A DNA stretch of 64,000 nt from Rhizobium sp. CCGE531 (GTDB lineage: Bacteria > Pseudomonadota > Alphaproteobacteria > Rhizobiales > Rhizobiaceae), in assembly GCF_003627795.1 (NCBI RefSeq), contig NZ_CP032684.1, forward strand, positions 2,581,001 through 2,645,000, written 5' to 3'. The position numbers were made by a program, and so were the translations under genes. The notes below the pieces were generated by a model. It saw only the letters and a program-made list of their open reading frames with translations, did no database searches and was not told the origin of the DNA. Below, in pieces: positions 41,338 through 50,577 of the stretch. Position 1 is the stretch's first letter. The number at the start of each line of letters is the position of its first letter.

Positions 41338-41643
41338 TCAGCGGCGGATCAGCGGGCAACCGCGCACGTTGGCGAAGAAGACGCGATCCGGCCCGCGGCG
41401 GCCAAACCCTTCGACCACGACGCGGCGCGGCGTGATGTTGTCGATGCGGGCGCGGCGCAGGCCCATGTCGCGTGCCTTCTGAACGGCAAGTCCAGGCGAG
41501 CAGCTGCGGCCGCGATAGTGGTCATAGCGTGCCTGCTGGATACCCGGGTGGAAATCGTTGGCAGATGCGGTGACGACCGTCGCAGAAATAGCGCCGAGCG
41601 CGATGAGAGCTGCAATGCCTGCCTTGGCGAAAAGATTGGTCAT
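41338..41643 (-). CDS. Small secreted protein, paralogue of 40755-41093
   Basis: A 101-residue exported protein from ATG 41643 with AAGGAGAACA upstream. Signal peptide FAKAGIAALIALGAISATVV, cleavage near TASA. The core CSPGLAVQKARDMGLRRARI, TPRRVVVEGFGRRGPD, FFANVRGCPLI repeats that of the previous protein, pointing to a tandem duplication. About 245 bp separate the two genes. Family common in rhizobia; no known function. Confidence 0.72.
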   Translation of the reverse strand: MTNLFAKAGIAALIALGAISATVVTASANDFHPGIQQARYDHYRGRSCSPGLAVQKARDMGLRRARIDNITPRRVVVEGFGRRGPDRVFFANVRGCPLIRR

Positions 41644-41824
41644 GTTGTTCTCCTTCAAATCCTTGCTGCGTATCGTTGCAATCCCGTTATCGGCCCCGTT
41701 GATAGCCGACACCTTTGGGATTGAGGGCAACGTTAGGTCAGCCAAGCTGAACCGAACGCGAATTGTCCGTTCAGATTGTATTCATGACGATTGACAACCG
41801 ATTGACGCGAGAACGTAAAAGGGC

Positions 41825-42250
41825 TCAGGCGGAAAGATGCAGCACGATTTCCCGCCGATGCGGCCGGTCGCGATGCTCGAAAAGATAGATCCCTTGCCAA
41901 GTGCCGAGCGCCAGCCGGCCACCCATCACCGGAATGCCGATCGAAACCTGGGTCAGCGCCGCCTTGATATGCGCCGGCATATCGTCCGGCCCCTCCAGCG
42001 TATGCACGATCCAACGCATCGAAGGATCGGAGGATGGCGGCACGAGCCGGCTGAAGAAAGCCTTGAGATCCGTCTTCACATCGGGATCGGCATTCTCCTG
42101 GATCAGCAAGGAACAGGAAGTATGGCGCACGAAGACGGTCAAAAGCCCCTCGCCGCCGGCCGCCGCCGTCCGGACGAATTCTACCGCCTCGTCGGTAAAT
42201 TCGTAGAGCCCCTGCCCGTGAGTGGAGAGCGTGACAACGGTCTGCGGCAT
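41825..42250 (-). CDS. yjbQ: YjbQ-family protein (UPF0047, secondary thiamine-phosphate synthase)
   Basis: A 141-residue protein from ATG 42250 (MPQTVVTLSTHGQGLYEFTD). Family signature: GLLTVFVRHTSCSLLIQENAD near 43, WIVHTLEGPDDMPAHIKAAL near 88, GIPVMGGRLALGTWQGIYLF near 110, and a His-rich end EHRDRPHRREIVLHL. YjbQ proteins have weak thiamine-phosphate synthase activity; the physiological role is unclear. Confidence 0.88.
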   Translation of the reverse strand: MPQTVVTLSTHGQGLYEFTDEAVEFVRTAAAGGEGLLTVFVRHTSCSLLIQENADPDVKTDLKAFFSRLVPPSSDPSMRWIVHTLEGPDDMPAHIKAALTQVSIGIPVMGGRLALGTWQGIYLFEHRDRPHRREIVLHLSA

Positions 42251-42333
42251 GGCATTTCCCCGGCGTGGCGATAGCAATCCGCATCAGGTCGGGCGCAGTG
42301 GCCGGAATGTCAAGTCCGGCCACTGCTTACCGC

Positions 42334-42687
42334 CTATAGTGCAATGGCGATTTTGAAGCCGCCATAGATCAAGCGCTTGCCGTCGAAGGGCATGTTTTCC
42401 ATTTGATCCTTCAAACGCGGATCGGCCATGACCTTCGCCAGGATCGCATCGCGGCTCTCCCGCGATTCATAGGTGATCCACGAAAACACCACGACCTCGT
42501 CTTCTGTCGCCTGCACTGCCCGCGGGAAGGAGGTGAGTTCGCCATAGGGCACGTCATCCCCTATGGCCTCGACATAGCTGAGCGCGCCATATTCGCGCCA
42601 GACCTCGCCGGCTTTGCGCGCCATTACCTTATAGGCCTCGATCTTGTCTTTCGGCACGGCAACAATGAAACCATCGACATAGGACAT
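42334..42687 (-). CDS. DUF1428 domain protein
   Basis: A 117-residue protein: MSYVDGFIVAVPKDKIEAYK, AGEVWREYGALSYVEAIGDD, VVVFSWITYESRESRDAILA and MPFDGKRLIYGGFKIAI, nearly the consensus of DUF1428 (dimeric alpha/beta barrel). Function unknown; related folds bind small molecules or act as monooxygenases. Confidence 0.88.
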   Translation of the reverse strand: MSYVDGFIVAVPKDKIEAYKVMARKAGEVWREYGALSYVEAIGDDVPYGELTSFPRAVQATEDEVVVFSWITYESRESRDAILAKVMADPRLKDQMENMPFDGKRLIYGGFKIAIAL

Positions 42688-42828
42688 TTCTGCCTCCTTT
42701 GTTCTATGCTCACCTTTGAATGACGATCGGCGATGACCGGATCCGACATGGGTCCGGTACTTTTTTCTGCTTCGGCCTGACCAGATGGACTAGAAGGAAT
42801 TGCGCAGCGCCCACCCGGAGGAACGCCA

Positions 42829-43221
42829 ATGGAGATAGAATACAGCGACAATCCGAATCTCGGAAATGAAGCGCTCAATGCCCTGTGGGCCTCCGCATGG
42901 GGCGCATCCTCCGCGCGGGATTTCCAACCGGTCCTTTCCAGAAACCTCGCCCATGTCGGCGCATTCGCCGACGCAAGGCTGGTCGGCTTCGTCAATGTCG
43001 CTTGGGATGGCGGCATTCACGCTTTCATTCTCGATACCTGCGTCGATCCGGCATTTCGCCGGAGAGGCATCGCAAGCACCTTGGTCGAGCGAGCGACAAT
43101 CCTGGCTCGCGATGGCGGCGCGGAATGGCTGCATGTCGATTTCGAGCCGCATCTTGCCGGCTTTTATCGAAAACTTGGTTTTTCACCCACGGAAGCCGGA
43201 TTGATAAAGCTCCGTGGCTGA
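42829..43221 (+). CDS. GNAT N-acetyltransferase
   Basis: A 130-residue acetyltransferase with GGAGG eight bases before ATG 42829. Pattern: VGAFADARLVGFVNVAWDGG, AFILDTCVDPAFRRRGIAST (acetyl-CoA loop RRxGxA) and FEPHLAGFYRKLGFSPT. Substrate unknown. Convergent with the LysR gene. Confidence 0.85.
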   Translation: MEIEYSDNPNLGNEALNALWASAWGASSARDFQPVLSRNLAHVGAFADARLVGFVNVAWDGGIHAFILDTCVDPAFRRRGIASTLVERATILARDGGAEWLHVDFEPHLAGFYRKLGFSPTEAGLIKLRG

Positions 43222-43240
43222 TGGGCTGCGCGATATCCTC

Positions 43241-44164
43241 TCAGGGCGAACGGGCTTGCGATAGGAGCCAGTTGCGGAACAATGCCGCGGACGGGTTCTG
43301 CAAGGCATTTGGCGGATAAAGAAGATTGTAGCTGACAGCCGCGGGCTGCACCTCGACAAAACATCGCACCAATTTCTTCTCGGCAATATCGCGCGCGACG
43401 AGCGAGCTGCGCACGAGGGCGAAGCCGGCACCCTCCCGGCAGGCATGCAACATATCGATAAAGGAGCCGAACAACGGCCCCTCCTCCACCGCGCGAGCGA
43501 TATCGAAATGCGGATCGGCCTCCTCTCCGTTCTCCCCGGCAGTCTGCTCATACCAGCGCTGCCAATCTAGTATCGTATGCCGCATGCCCGCATAGCGCAG
43601 CAACGGCGCCGCTTTTATGGCCCAGCGCGGCGGCAGTCGCCCCGAAAGCGCCGGTGAACTGACCACGAACTCCTCGTCCGTCAGCAATTCCTCCTGCGTG
43701 AGACCGGCTTCGGCGCGGCCAAGCCAGATCGCCAGATCCGCGCCGCCGGGTTGAAAATCCGGGCGCTGGTAACCGACGGCCATTTTCACTTCGATTTCCG
43801 GATGACGCTGGCAGAAGTCCGGCAGGCGCGTCGCCAGCCACTGGCTCGAAAACTCCGGGGTGACCGAGACGGCGACGCCGCGAACCGAAACGCTCGCGCG
43901 CGCCTGGTAAAGCGCCGTTTCCAGTTCGAAAATCGTGCCGGCGATTGCCGGATGCAGGCGCGCACCCAGTGGCGTCAGTCTCGCGCCGTTCCGGCCTCGG
44001 TCGAATAACCGCCCTCCGATCCATTCTTCCAGCTGGGCAAGCTGATGACTGACGGCCGTCGGCGTCTGCCCGATCCGCTCCGCTGCGCGACCGAAACCGC
44101 CGGTTTCGGCAATCGCGCAGAATGTCTGCAGCACGGACAGCGATGGAAGCGGTCTCTTTCCCAT
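43241..44164 (-). CDS. LysR-family regulator (GcvA-like)
   Basis: About 307 residues from ATG 44164 (the frame extends to a GTG at 44206). N-terminal wHTH: PSLSVLQTFCAIAETGGFGR, TPTAVSHQLAQLEEWIGGRL, LFDRG...LTPLG. The effector domain begins VSVTPEFSSQWLATRLPDF and contains GGADLAIWLGR. The GcvA-like group acts on metabolic and resistance genes. It is divergent from a DUF1127-like gene at 44261, a possible target. Confidence 0.85.
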   Translation of the reverse strand: MGKRPLPSLSVLQTFCAIAETGGFGRAAERIGQTPTAVSHQLAQLEEWIGGRLFDRGRNGARLTPLGARLHPAIAGTIFELETALYQARASVSVRGVAVSVTPEFSSQWLATRLPDFCQRHPEIEVKMAVGYQRPDFQPGGADLAIWLGRAEAGLTQEELLTDEEFVVSSPALSGRLPPRWAIKAAPLLRYAGMRHTILDWQRWYEQTAGENGEEADPHFDIARAVEEGPLFGSFIDMLHACREGAGFALVRSSLVARDIAEKKLVRCFVEVQPAAVSYNLLYPPNALQNPSAALFRNWLLSQARSP

Positions 44165-44260
44165 GAAAATCTCGCATGTCTTCGAGCGCAAGGCTTCATT
44201 ATACACCGCATCATTTCAGGCGCATCTGTCTATTCTCGAAAGCTTTGAGGTCGAGATCAG

Positions 44261-44455
44261 ATGAATATCTTTCATGCTTGTCGCTGGAAACCCTGGATCG
44301 CGTGGCTCTTGCTCCGACAAAGCATCGGTGAAAAGCAGCCGCATGCGAGAGGTAATCGCAAGCGGGAGGCTTTGCCTCCGGCAAATGGATATCTGCTGCG
44401 AGATGTAGGGCTGGAGAGCCTTGCGCAAGTGCGCCGAGGCGACAAAAGCCGTTAG
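44261..44455 (+). CDS. Small protein, DUF1127-like C-terminus
   Basis: A 64-residue basic protein. The segment NGYLLRDVGLESLAQVRRGD resembles the 'L-x-D-I/V-G-L' box of DUF1127 (YjiS-like) proteins, small RNA-binding and regulatory proteins involved in phosphate and carbon physiology in alphaproteobacteria. Ribosome site GAGATC is moderate. It is divergent from the LysR gene and overlaps the end of the MFS gene by 4 bp. The assignment is tentative. Confidence 0.45.
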   Translation: MNIFHACRWKPWIAWLLLRQSIGEKQPHARGNRKREALPPANGYLLRDVGLESLAQVRRGDKSR

Positions 44456-45681
44456 CCTCTGAGCGTCTTCACCCTGGTCAGATCCGGAAAAAGCCGCATC
44501 CAGAGCAGCACCACGAGGATGGTGCCGAGGCCACCGACAATGCCGGTCGATACCGGCCCAAGCACGCTCGCCAGCATGCCGGACTCGAATTCGCCAAGCT
44601 GGTTGGACGTGCCGATGAAAAGCGAATTCACGGCATTGACGCGGCCGCGCATCGCATCCGGCGTGAGAAGCTGCACGAGCGAACTGCGCACGACGACGCT
44701 AACGGTATCGGATGCACCGACGACGAAGAGCGCGGCGACGGATAGCAGGATATTGCTCGACAGCGCGAAGACGACGGTGGCAACCCCGAAAATCAGCACC
44801 GCGAACAGCATCTTCTTGCCGACATCCGTCTGCAGCGGCCGTCGCGCCAGCCAGATCGACATGACCAGCGCCCCGATCGCCGGCGCGGCGCGCAAGAGGC
44901 CAAGCCCCCACGGGCCGGCATGCAGGATATCGCGCGCAAACATCGGCAGCAGCGCCGTTGCACCGCCAAGCAGAACGGCGAAGAGATCGAGCGAAATCGT
45001 GCCCAGCATGACCGGTCGGCTTTTGATGAAGGAGACGCCAGCAAAAACAGAGTTCAGCGTCATTGGTTCACGAGACGGAGCCTGTCTTTGCTCCAGGCGG
45101 ATCGAGATGACATTGATGCTGGCGACGACATAAAGCGCCGCCGAAGCGGCAAAGGGCGCGACAGGGCTGACGCCGTAAAGCAGGCCGCCGAGCGACGGGC
45201 CGATGATGAAGGCGGTCTGCATCATCGAGGTGGAGGTGGCGATGGCCACCTGCAGCAGCGAGGACGGCACGATGTTTGGTAGCAGCGCCGCCATTGTGGG
45301 ACGCTCGAAGGCCGTTGCCCCGCCCATAACGGCGACGGCTGCAAGGATCCCGGCGGGACCTATCCAGCGCTGCCAGACGGCCACGGCCAATACCAATGCT
45401 GTCAGCGCCTCGATCAACTGGCAGGCAAGACCGATGCGTCGCCGATCGAACCGATCGGCGACATGGCCGACGACGAAGGTCAAGATGACCATCGGCAGGA
45501 ATTGGCAGAAGCCGACGAGCCCAAGGAAAAAGGCGCTGTGGGTCTGGTCATAGATCATCCAGCCCATGGCGACGGTCACGGACTGAAAGCCTATCGAGGA
45601 AAAAACGCGCGATGCCGCAAAGGAACGGTAGCCAGAGTGCCCGAGCACGCTCGGCCGGTCTTGAGTCTGCAGGGTATCCAT
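44452..45681 (-). CDS. MFS transporter (enterobactin-exporter-like, MFS_3)
   Basis: 409 residues from ATG 45681, with about 12 membrane segments. Motif A: VVGHVADRFDRRRIGLACQL near 75. Other features: GFQSVTVAMGWMIYDQTHSA near 35, IIGPSLGGLLYGVSP near 160, RGRVNAVNSLFIGTSNQLGE near 340. This is the MFS_3 group that exports siderophores or drugs. Substrate unknown. An in-frame ATG at 45729 is possible but less likely. Confidence 0.85.
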   Translation of the reverse strand: MDTLQTQDRPSVLGHSGYRSFAASRVFSSIGFQSVTVAMGWMIYDQTHSAFFLGLVGFCQFLPMVILTFVVGHVADRFDRRRIGLACQLIEALTALVLAVAVWQRWIGPAGILAAVAVMGGATAFERPTMAALLPNIVPSSLLQVAIATSTSMMQTAFIIGPSLGGLLYGVSPVAPFAASAALYVVASINVISIRLEQRQAPSREPMTLNSVFAGVSFIKSRPVMLGTISLDLFAVLLGGATALLPMFARDILHAGPWGLGLLRAAPAIGALVMSIWLARRPLQTDVGKKMLFAVLIFGVATVVFALSSNILLSVAALFVVGASDTVSVVVRSSLVQLLTPDAMRGRVNAVNSLFIGTSNQLGEFESGMLASVLGPVSTGIVGGLGTILVVLLWMRLFPDLTRVKTLRG

Positions 45682-45778
45682 GGGCCTTCTTGGTCCGCCT
45701 GCGCGGGTGCGCGGAGACTCGCTTTTCAATCGTTCGAAATTCTATCGAAGCCCCTGCTCTGCCTGAACCCGCGGCTTG

Positions 45779-46510
45779 TCAACCGCGTTTTTGCTGTCGT
45801 TGCGAATTCGTTGCAGATGACAGATCAAATCGCGGTGAAGACGGGCTGAGAAGCCCCTGCGTGGCAGTGATCGACCAGACGGCGGCCAGCTCCGCCGCAA
45901 TTGCACCGACCAGCCTCGGAACGTCGCTGCGCGCCTCATCGTGCATCGCCTCCGCGACGATCAGCACGGAACGTGTGTCGTCGCGCACCGCAGATAGGCC
46001 GCTCTGCCGATTGGTCCAGCGCCGGGCATGCGCCTGTCCGGCCTTATCGGCAAAAATCACCTCTCGCGGTTCCGGATGCTCCGTCTCGCCGGAAAAAGTC
46101 AGGTAACTTTCACTGCCGTCGGCATGCCGCACTTCGAGATCACCGGATATTTTCGCGAGATCGAGAACGGCGACGGGAATGGCGAAGGCGATCGAAATGG
46201 CATTGCAGAGATCGACGAGCGAATGCAGCCGCGGCAACGATCCTTCCTGGCGAAACCGGCGAAGCAGCGCCTCGGACGCACAGCGATATTGCGTCGGCTT
46301 CAATCCCATCTTCGAAAACGTCCGCCGCCAGGCCTGTATTTCTGGCATTTCACTTTCGCTGCCCTGTGCCAGCCGCTCAGCGGCGATTGCATGATATCCG
46401 GCGATACGATCCGCGACGTCGACCTTGGAACCGATCCCCTCGGCGAACAGCACGCCGGGAACCAGCTCGGGAAACTCGCTCCACATCTCGTTCGAATGGC
46501 GGAAAAACAT
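45779..46510 (-). CDS. B3/4 (tRNA-binding-like) domain protein
   Basis: 243 residues from ATG 46510 (AAGGAG seven bases upstream). It is the stand-alone B3/B4 domain found in phenylalanyl-tRNA synthetase beta chains: FPELVPGVLFAEGI at the start, AWRRTFSKMGLKPTQYRCAS near 75, LPRLHSLVDLCNAISIAFAI near 105, PREVIFADKAGQAHARRWTN near 165, and SVLIVAEAMHDEARSDV. Possible roles are tRNA editing or amino-acid recognition; unproven. It is next to an AraC regulator on the same strand. Confidence 0.82.
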   Translation of the reverse strand: MFFRHSNEMWSEFPELVPGVLFAEGIGSKVDVADRIAGYHAIAAERLAQGSESEMPEIQAWRRTFSKMGLKPTQYRCASEALLRRFRQEGSLPRLHSLVDLCNAISIAFAIPVAVLDLAKISGDLEVRHADGSESYLTFSGETEHPEPREVIFADKAGQAHARRWTNRQSGLSAVRDDTRSVLIVAEAMHDEARSDVPRLVGAIAAELAAVWSITATQGLLSPSSPRFDLSSATNSQRQQKRG

Positions 46511-46594
46511 GGGCATCTCCTTCTGCATCGTTTTGCTTGTCGCCGCAGAAAACCCCGTCATCATCGTCCGGTCTTGAATAAAATTGCGGACGGC

Positions 46595-47401
46595 TCAACC
46601 GATGGCCGCGGCGTAGGCGCCTGGAGAAAGGCCGAAGTTGCGGACGAAAAGGCGCGTCATGTGGCTCTGATCGGCAAAGCCGCTGGCAAAGGCCGCTTCC
46701 GCCAGGGATGTGCCCGTGGCAATCAATCGTCGGGCTTCCTGAATCCGACGTTGCAGGAGATAGGCGTGAGGTGTGAGCCCCGTCGCCTTGGTGAAGGCTC
46801 GGAGGAACTGGAAATGGCTCAGCCCGCATAAATCAGCGAGTTCGGCGAGGGTCAAAGGAGCGGCTGGGTCGTCATCGATCAGATCTCGCGCCCGGCTGAT
46901 GGCTGCGGGAACTGCGATGTCACGCAAGCTGCCTGCCCCCTCGCGCATTAAGGCAGCCACAAGCGACAGCAGCAAACCGTCCCGCAAGAGCGCATCCTGC
47001 GATGCGCTGCTTATTACAAGCGGAAACAAGGTTTTGAAGCACACAGCCATCTCGTCGTCGCGGACGACAGGCGATGGGAATTCCGCCGCTCCAAACCTGC
47101 CCTCCCCGAGATCGCGCAGCAGATCGCCGATCAGCCGAGGATCGAAATAGAGCATGGACCATGCGCGGCTCTCGCCGACGGGCATGCCGTCATGCACCTC
47201 GTTCGGGTTGACGCTGATCACGTCCCCGGCCTCGGCCTGCACCATCCCTCGTCCGCTGAGCGAAGCCTGCGCGCCGGCCTCGATAATGCCGATGCCGAAC
47301 TGATCATGCGTGTGCTTGGGAAAACTATGGCCCGTCTCGGCGCTGACCGCTTCGATGCCAGCGACGTGGGAACGGTATATCCTGAACTGACCGGATCTCA
47401 T
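46595..47401 (-). CDS. AraC-family regulator
   Basis: 268 residues from ATG 47401. N-terminal cupin-like ligand domain: HSFPKHTHDQFGIGIIEAGA, AGDVISVNPNEVHDG. C-terminal double HTH: LTLAELADLCGLSHFQFLRA, FTKATGLTPHAYLLQRRIQE, AEAAFASGFADQSHMTRLFV. The extended frame to 47503 has no support. It may control the EamA transporter (same strand, upstream) or the B3/4 gene. Confidence 0.87.
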   Translation of the reverse strand: MRSGQFRIYRSHVAGIEAVSAETGHSFPKHTHDQFGIGIIEAGAQASLSGRGMVQAEAGDVISVNPNEVHDGMPVGESRAWSMLYFDPRLIGDLLRDLGEGRFGAAEFPSPVVRDDEMAVCFKTLFPLVISSASQDALLRDGLLLSLVAALMREGAGSLRDIAVPAAISRARDLIDDDPAAPLTLAELADLCGLSHFQFLRAFTKATGLTPHAYLLQRRIQEARRLIATGTSLAEAAFASGFADQSHMTRLFVRNFGLSPGAYAAAIG

Positions 47402-47506
47402 CCGCACCGTCTTCCTATGCTGCCAATATCGCTGCAGCGATGGCAATGACGCATGCCATCGCCTTTGGAAGGCAATGATTGCGCGCCCGCAATCAGGAAG
47501 CAAGGC

Positions 47507-48484
47507 TCAACTGCCGCCGGCCGCTTTGTCGTCCTCCGCCGTCGCCAGTGCTGCTTCAGTGTTGCCGGCGACAGCGGCCGGCAGCGGCGTGCCGCGCTTG
47601 CGCTCCCGCGCCAGCGTCAGCAGGCCGGAGAAGATGATGAAGACGATACCGATGGCCATCGGCATGTCGATGCTGTCGTTGAACAACAGATAGCCGAAGG
47701 CAATCGCCCAGAGCATCTGGCTATATTGCGGCGGCGCGACCAGATTGGCGGGCGCCATTCGCGCGGCATTCAACAGCAAGACGCTGCCGAAGGCGCCAAG
47801 CAGGCCGTAGCTTGCGAGGAATATCCACTGTGTCGGCGTGGGCATCGTGACTTCGGAGAGCATGAGAAAGCCGCTGACGATGAGCGTTCCGAAGAGGCCG
47901 GCTCCGTAAAGCGAAATGCGCTTCTCCTTCGAGCCCAGCGCGCGGTTGATGACAATGGAGATCGCAGCCGCAAGGCCGCCGATCGCCGCGCAGAGATGAC
48001 CGACCGAAAGCTCACGAAATCCGGGACGCAGGACGATCAACACCCCGACGAAACCGAGAATGACGGCCGTCCAGCGCTGCCAGCGCACATCTTCCTTGAG
48101 AAAGATCACCGAGAGAATGGTCACGAAGGACGGCAGCAGGAACAGCAGCGCAAACGCCTCCGCCATTGGCAGCATGGTGAAGGCGATGACGGAGCTGATG
48201 GCGCCGGCCGCGCCGCAAACGAAGCGCAGCAGCCACAAGGGACGGTTCGACGTCCTGACCATATCGAGCCAGCCATCCTCCCGCTTCTTCAGAAACGGCA
48301 CGGCGGCAAAGCCGAACAGCGCGCCGATGAAGGCAACCTGATAGGAGGGAACCGCCCCATGCAGGATTTTGATCGAGGCATCGCTGAAGGCGAAGACGGC
48401 ATAGGACGCGAAGGCCACAAGGACGCCACGCAGGGTGGAGCGGCCAACGGCCGCGGAGCTGGAATCGGCTGTAATCGAGGACAT
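47507..48484 (-). CDS. EamA/DMT-family transporter
   Basis: A 325-residue membrane protein with ten predicted helices in two EamA repeats: LVAFASYAVFAFSDASIKIL to VIFLKEDVRWQRWTAVILGF, and again LYGAGLFGTLIVSGFLML to IAFGYLLFNDSIDMPMAIGI. Members export amino acids, metabolites or riboflavin-like compounds; the substrate cannot be inferred. The C-terminus is hydrophilic. Confidence 0.85.
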   Translation of the reverse strand: MSSITADSSSAAVGRSTLRGVLVAFASYAVFAFSDASIKILHGAVPSYQVAFIGALFGFAAVPFLKKREDGWLDMVRTSNRPLWLLRFVCGAAGAISSVIAFTMLPMAEAFALLFLLPSFVTILSVIFLKEDVRWQRWTAVILGFVGVLIVLRPGFRELSVGHLCAAIGGLAAAISIVINRALGSKEKRISLYGAGLFGTLIVSGFLMLSEVTMPTPTQWIFLASYGLLGAFGSVLLLNAARMAPANLVAPPQYSQMLWAIAFGYLLFNDSIDMPMAIGIVFIIFSGLLTLARERKRGTPLPAAVAGNTEAALATAEDDKAAGGS

Positions 48485-48622
48485 AGGAATCGTTGGAAAG
48501 TGCGATGGGAGGACACTGAATCAGATAGATACAGGCAATTGTATGATGAAATAGGCCGAATTTCGATTGGGGCCGGCAATAAACTATTGTTTCAACCGGA
48601 CGCCCGAAGCGACTGCACAAGG

Positions 48623-50056
48623 TCAGTTTCCGAGAAAGCCTAATTTATCCAGCTGGCTCGGAGAAATACGTCCCCTGACCGTGTAGGAAAAGGCAGTAAC
48701 CTTCAGGGCATCGCCATCCACTTCGCAGGTGAATGCCACTCTCTGCCAATCATTGGGAGTCTGCACGGCAACCCCATCTCCAAACAGGCTGGCATCGGAA
48801 ACCATCGCCTGCGACAGCGCGGAATTTGCATAGCCAACAGCCTGCAGATCGTGGCGATATTGAAGCTTTTCCTCCGAATTGCAGAGGTAGGCAACGCGCT
48901 GTCGCCGCGGCAACTTCTTCCAGGCGTCGTATTCGCTTTTCGACAGACGTGCCATCTCGGCACCCGAATAAAGCTTCTTGGCCTGGATAGCCCTCTTCGG
49001 TGCAACCGATTTGGGAGCTTGCGATTCGGTGACCAATGCTGTGCCCCCAGTCGGATCGCCTTGGCTGCTCGAAGCGAGCTGATTGTCAGCACTCTGCTGC
49101 GCCGGAGATGGCCTGACCGCTGGAACGACGATCTGCGGTGGGTCCTTCGCCTCGTCCTTGGCCTGCTCGACCGGAGACTGCTGCTGTGGGTCGGATGATG
49201 ACGCTTGGGCTGCAGCTTGTGCCTGCGGATCATTTTGATCGGCCATTGGTGCCTGCGGCTGCTGCACCTGCGAATCGGAAGGCTCGTTGGTTGCCAGGAC
49301 ATCGGGTGCGGCGGAAGAGGCTTGGGCGGTCGACCCGCCTGCCGGCAGCTGGGCCGCATTTGCCTGCTGATCCTTGGCCTCAGCCTGCTGCTTGGCTTCC
49401 TGAGCCTGTAGCGCCGCCTGCGCTTGGGCTTGGGCAGCGGCCTCCGCCTGTTGCGCAGCTGCTTTATCATTCGCCGGAGGTGTATCGCTCGGCTGCTCCG
49501 ATGCTTCTGCCTCCTGCGTGGTGGTCGGGTCCTTCTGATCGCCCTTCATGTCCGGAAGGGGCGTTTCCGTAGCAGAAGGCTGCTGCTCGGCCTTCTCGAC
49601 GGGCTTGTTAACGCCCGGATCGTCAGGTTTGGGTGCGGGCTTTTCCGTCTGCTCTTCGGGCTTATCGGCCTTGGCCTCATCAGGTTTGGCGGGAGGCTTC
49701 TCCGCCGGCTCCTTGCCCTGAGGGTCGGATTGCTTTGGCGGTTGGTCGTCCGACTTTTTTCCCTGAGGCTGCTGCGGCTCCTCTTGGGCTTCGGCCGTTT
49801 GCTGCGCCGGCTTCTCGTCAGGTTTTGTCGTCGGCTTCGGAGGCTGGTCGGGCTTCTCGTTCGCCTTCGTCGCAAGCTCCTGCTTTTCCTCCTGCTGCGG
49901 CACCAGCTCGACATTGACGCTCTGCTCGGGCTTTGCCTGCGGCGGTGCCGGCAGCAGCGGCAATAGAAAAATCGCGACAAACAGGACATGCAGAAGGATC
50001 GACAGGGCAAAGCCCGGCCTCATCTCCTTTTCCCGTTTTTCCGCAAGCTTTTCCAT
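48623..50056 (-). CDS. TonB/TolA-like protein with C-terminal DUF930
   Basis: A 477-residue protein. An N-terminal membrane anchor (residues 14-34, GFALSILLHVLFVAIFLLPL) is followed by about 320 residues of low-complexity Pro/Gln/Lys/Glu/Ala sequence, an extended periplasm-spanning segment as in TonB/TolA. The C-terminal 110 residues (KKLYSGAEMARLSKSEYDAW, RVAYLCNSEEKLQYRHDL, GDALKVTAFSYTVRGRISP) match DUF930, a rhizobial domain with conserved Cys. It probably links inner membrane and envelope; function unknown. Confidence 0.78.
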   Translation of the reverse strand: MEKLAEKREKEMRPGFALSILLHVLFVAIFLLPLLPAPPQAKPEQSVNVELVPQQEEKQELATKANEKPDQPPKPTTKPDEKPAQQTAEAQEEPQQPQGKKSDDQPPKQSDPQGKEPAEKPPAKPDEAKADKPEEQTEKPAPKPDDPGVNKPVEKAEQQPSATETPLPDMKGDQKDPTTTQEAEASEQPSDTPPANDKAAAQQAEAAAQAQAQAALQAQEAKQQAEAKDQQANAAQLPAGGSTAQASSAAPDVLATNEPSDSQVQQPQAPMADQNDPQAQAAAQASSSDPQQQSPVEQAKDEAKDPPQIVVPAVRPSPAQQSADNQLASSSQGDPTGGTALVTESQAPKSVAPKRAIQAKKLYSGAEMARLSKSEYDAWKKLPRRQRVAYLCNSEEKLQYRHDLQAVGYANSALSQAMVSDASLFGDGVAVQTPNDWQRVAFTCEVDGDALKVTAFSYTVRGRISPSQLDKLGFLGN

Positions 50057-50289
50057 CGTTCAGCGGACGGCTCGCGAGGAGAAAGCAATCAAGAGGAAAT
50101 TGCGCATTGATTCATTCGATCCTTGCCGGCAAACAGATCAGAAGAGGTTCAAGCCGCATATGGTATCCGACAACACGCCGCGAAAGAGGCATCTGTCGAA
50201 ATCGAACTTGTCAGGCCGCCGCGCGATCCGCAATGGTGCAAAAACAAACCTGCGTGATCATATCTGGCGAAAACCGGCCGATCCACCGT

Positions 50290-50535
50290 TTGAAGAATTC
50301 GTCCAACAGTCGATAGTAAGCCATTTTTCCGCCTGTGGTTCGAAATTTCCATAAGCCTTCAAAAACTTGGAAACCGATCCCTCTCCAAAGTTGCGCTCGA
50401 TGCTGCCGCAGGCAAGCGCGATATCCTGATGGCGATCGGCGACACCGAGGCGGCCGCAATCGATATAGCCGCTCAACTTGTCGCCATATGCCATGAAATT
50501 CGGAAGGCAGGCATCGACATTTCCATGAATTGCGG
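50290..50535 (-). pseudogene. Remnant of aminoglycoside 3'-phosphotransferase (APH(3')-like)
   Basis: The reverse frame reads [34 protein letters not shown], then continues in another frame as [12 protein letters not shown]. These are the C-terminal kinase motifs (HxDxxxxN-type loop, IDCGRxGVAD with the metal Asp, YRLLDEFF end) of APH(3') enzymes. The two parts are joined by one missing base in a T5 run at 50324-50328, and the N-terminal two thirds are absent. It is therefore a dead fragment between rpoD and the DUF930 gene. Confidence 0.72.
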
Positions 50536-50577
50536 CTTGCCACGATCCGATTCCTGAGCCGATAGCGTCAATGAAAA

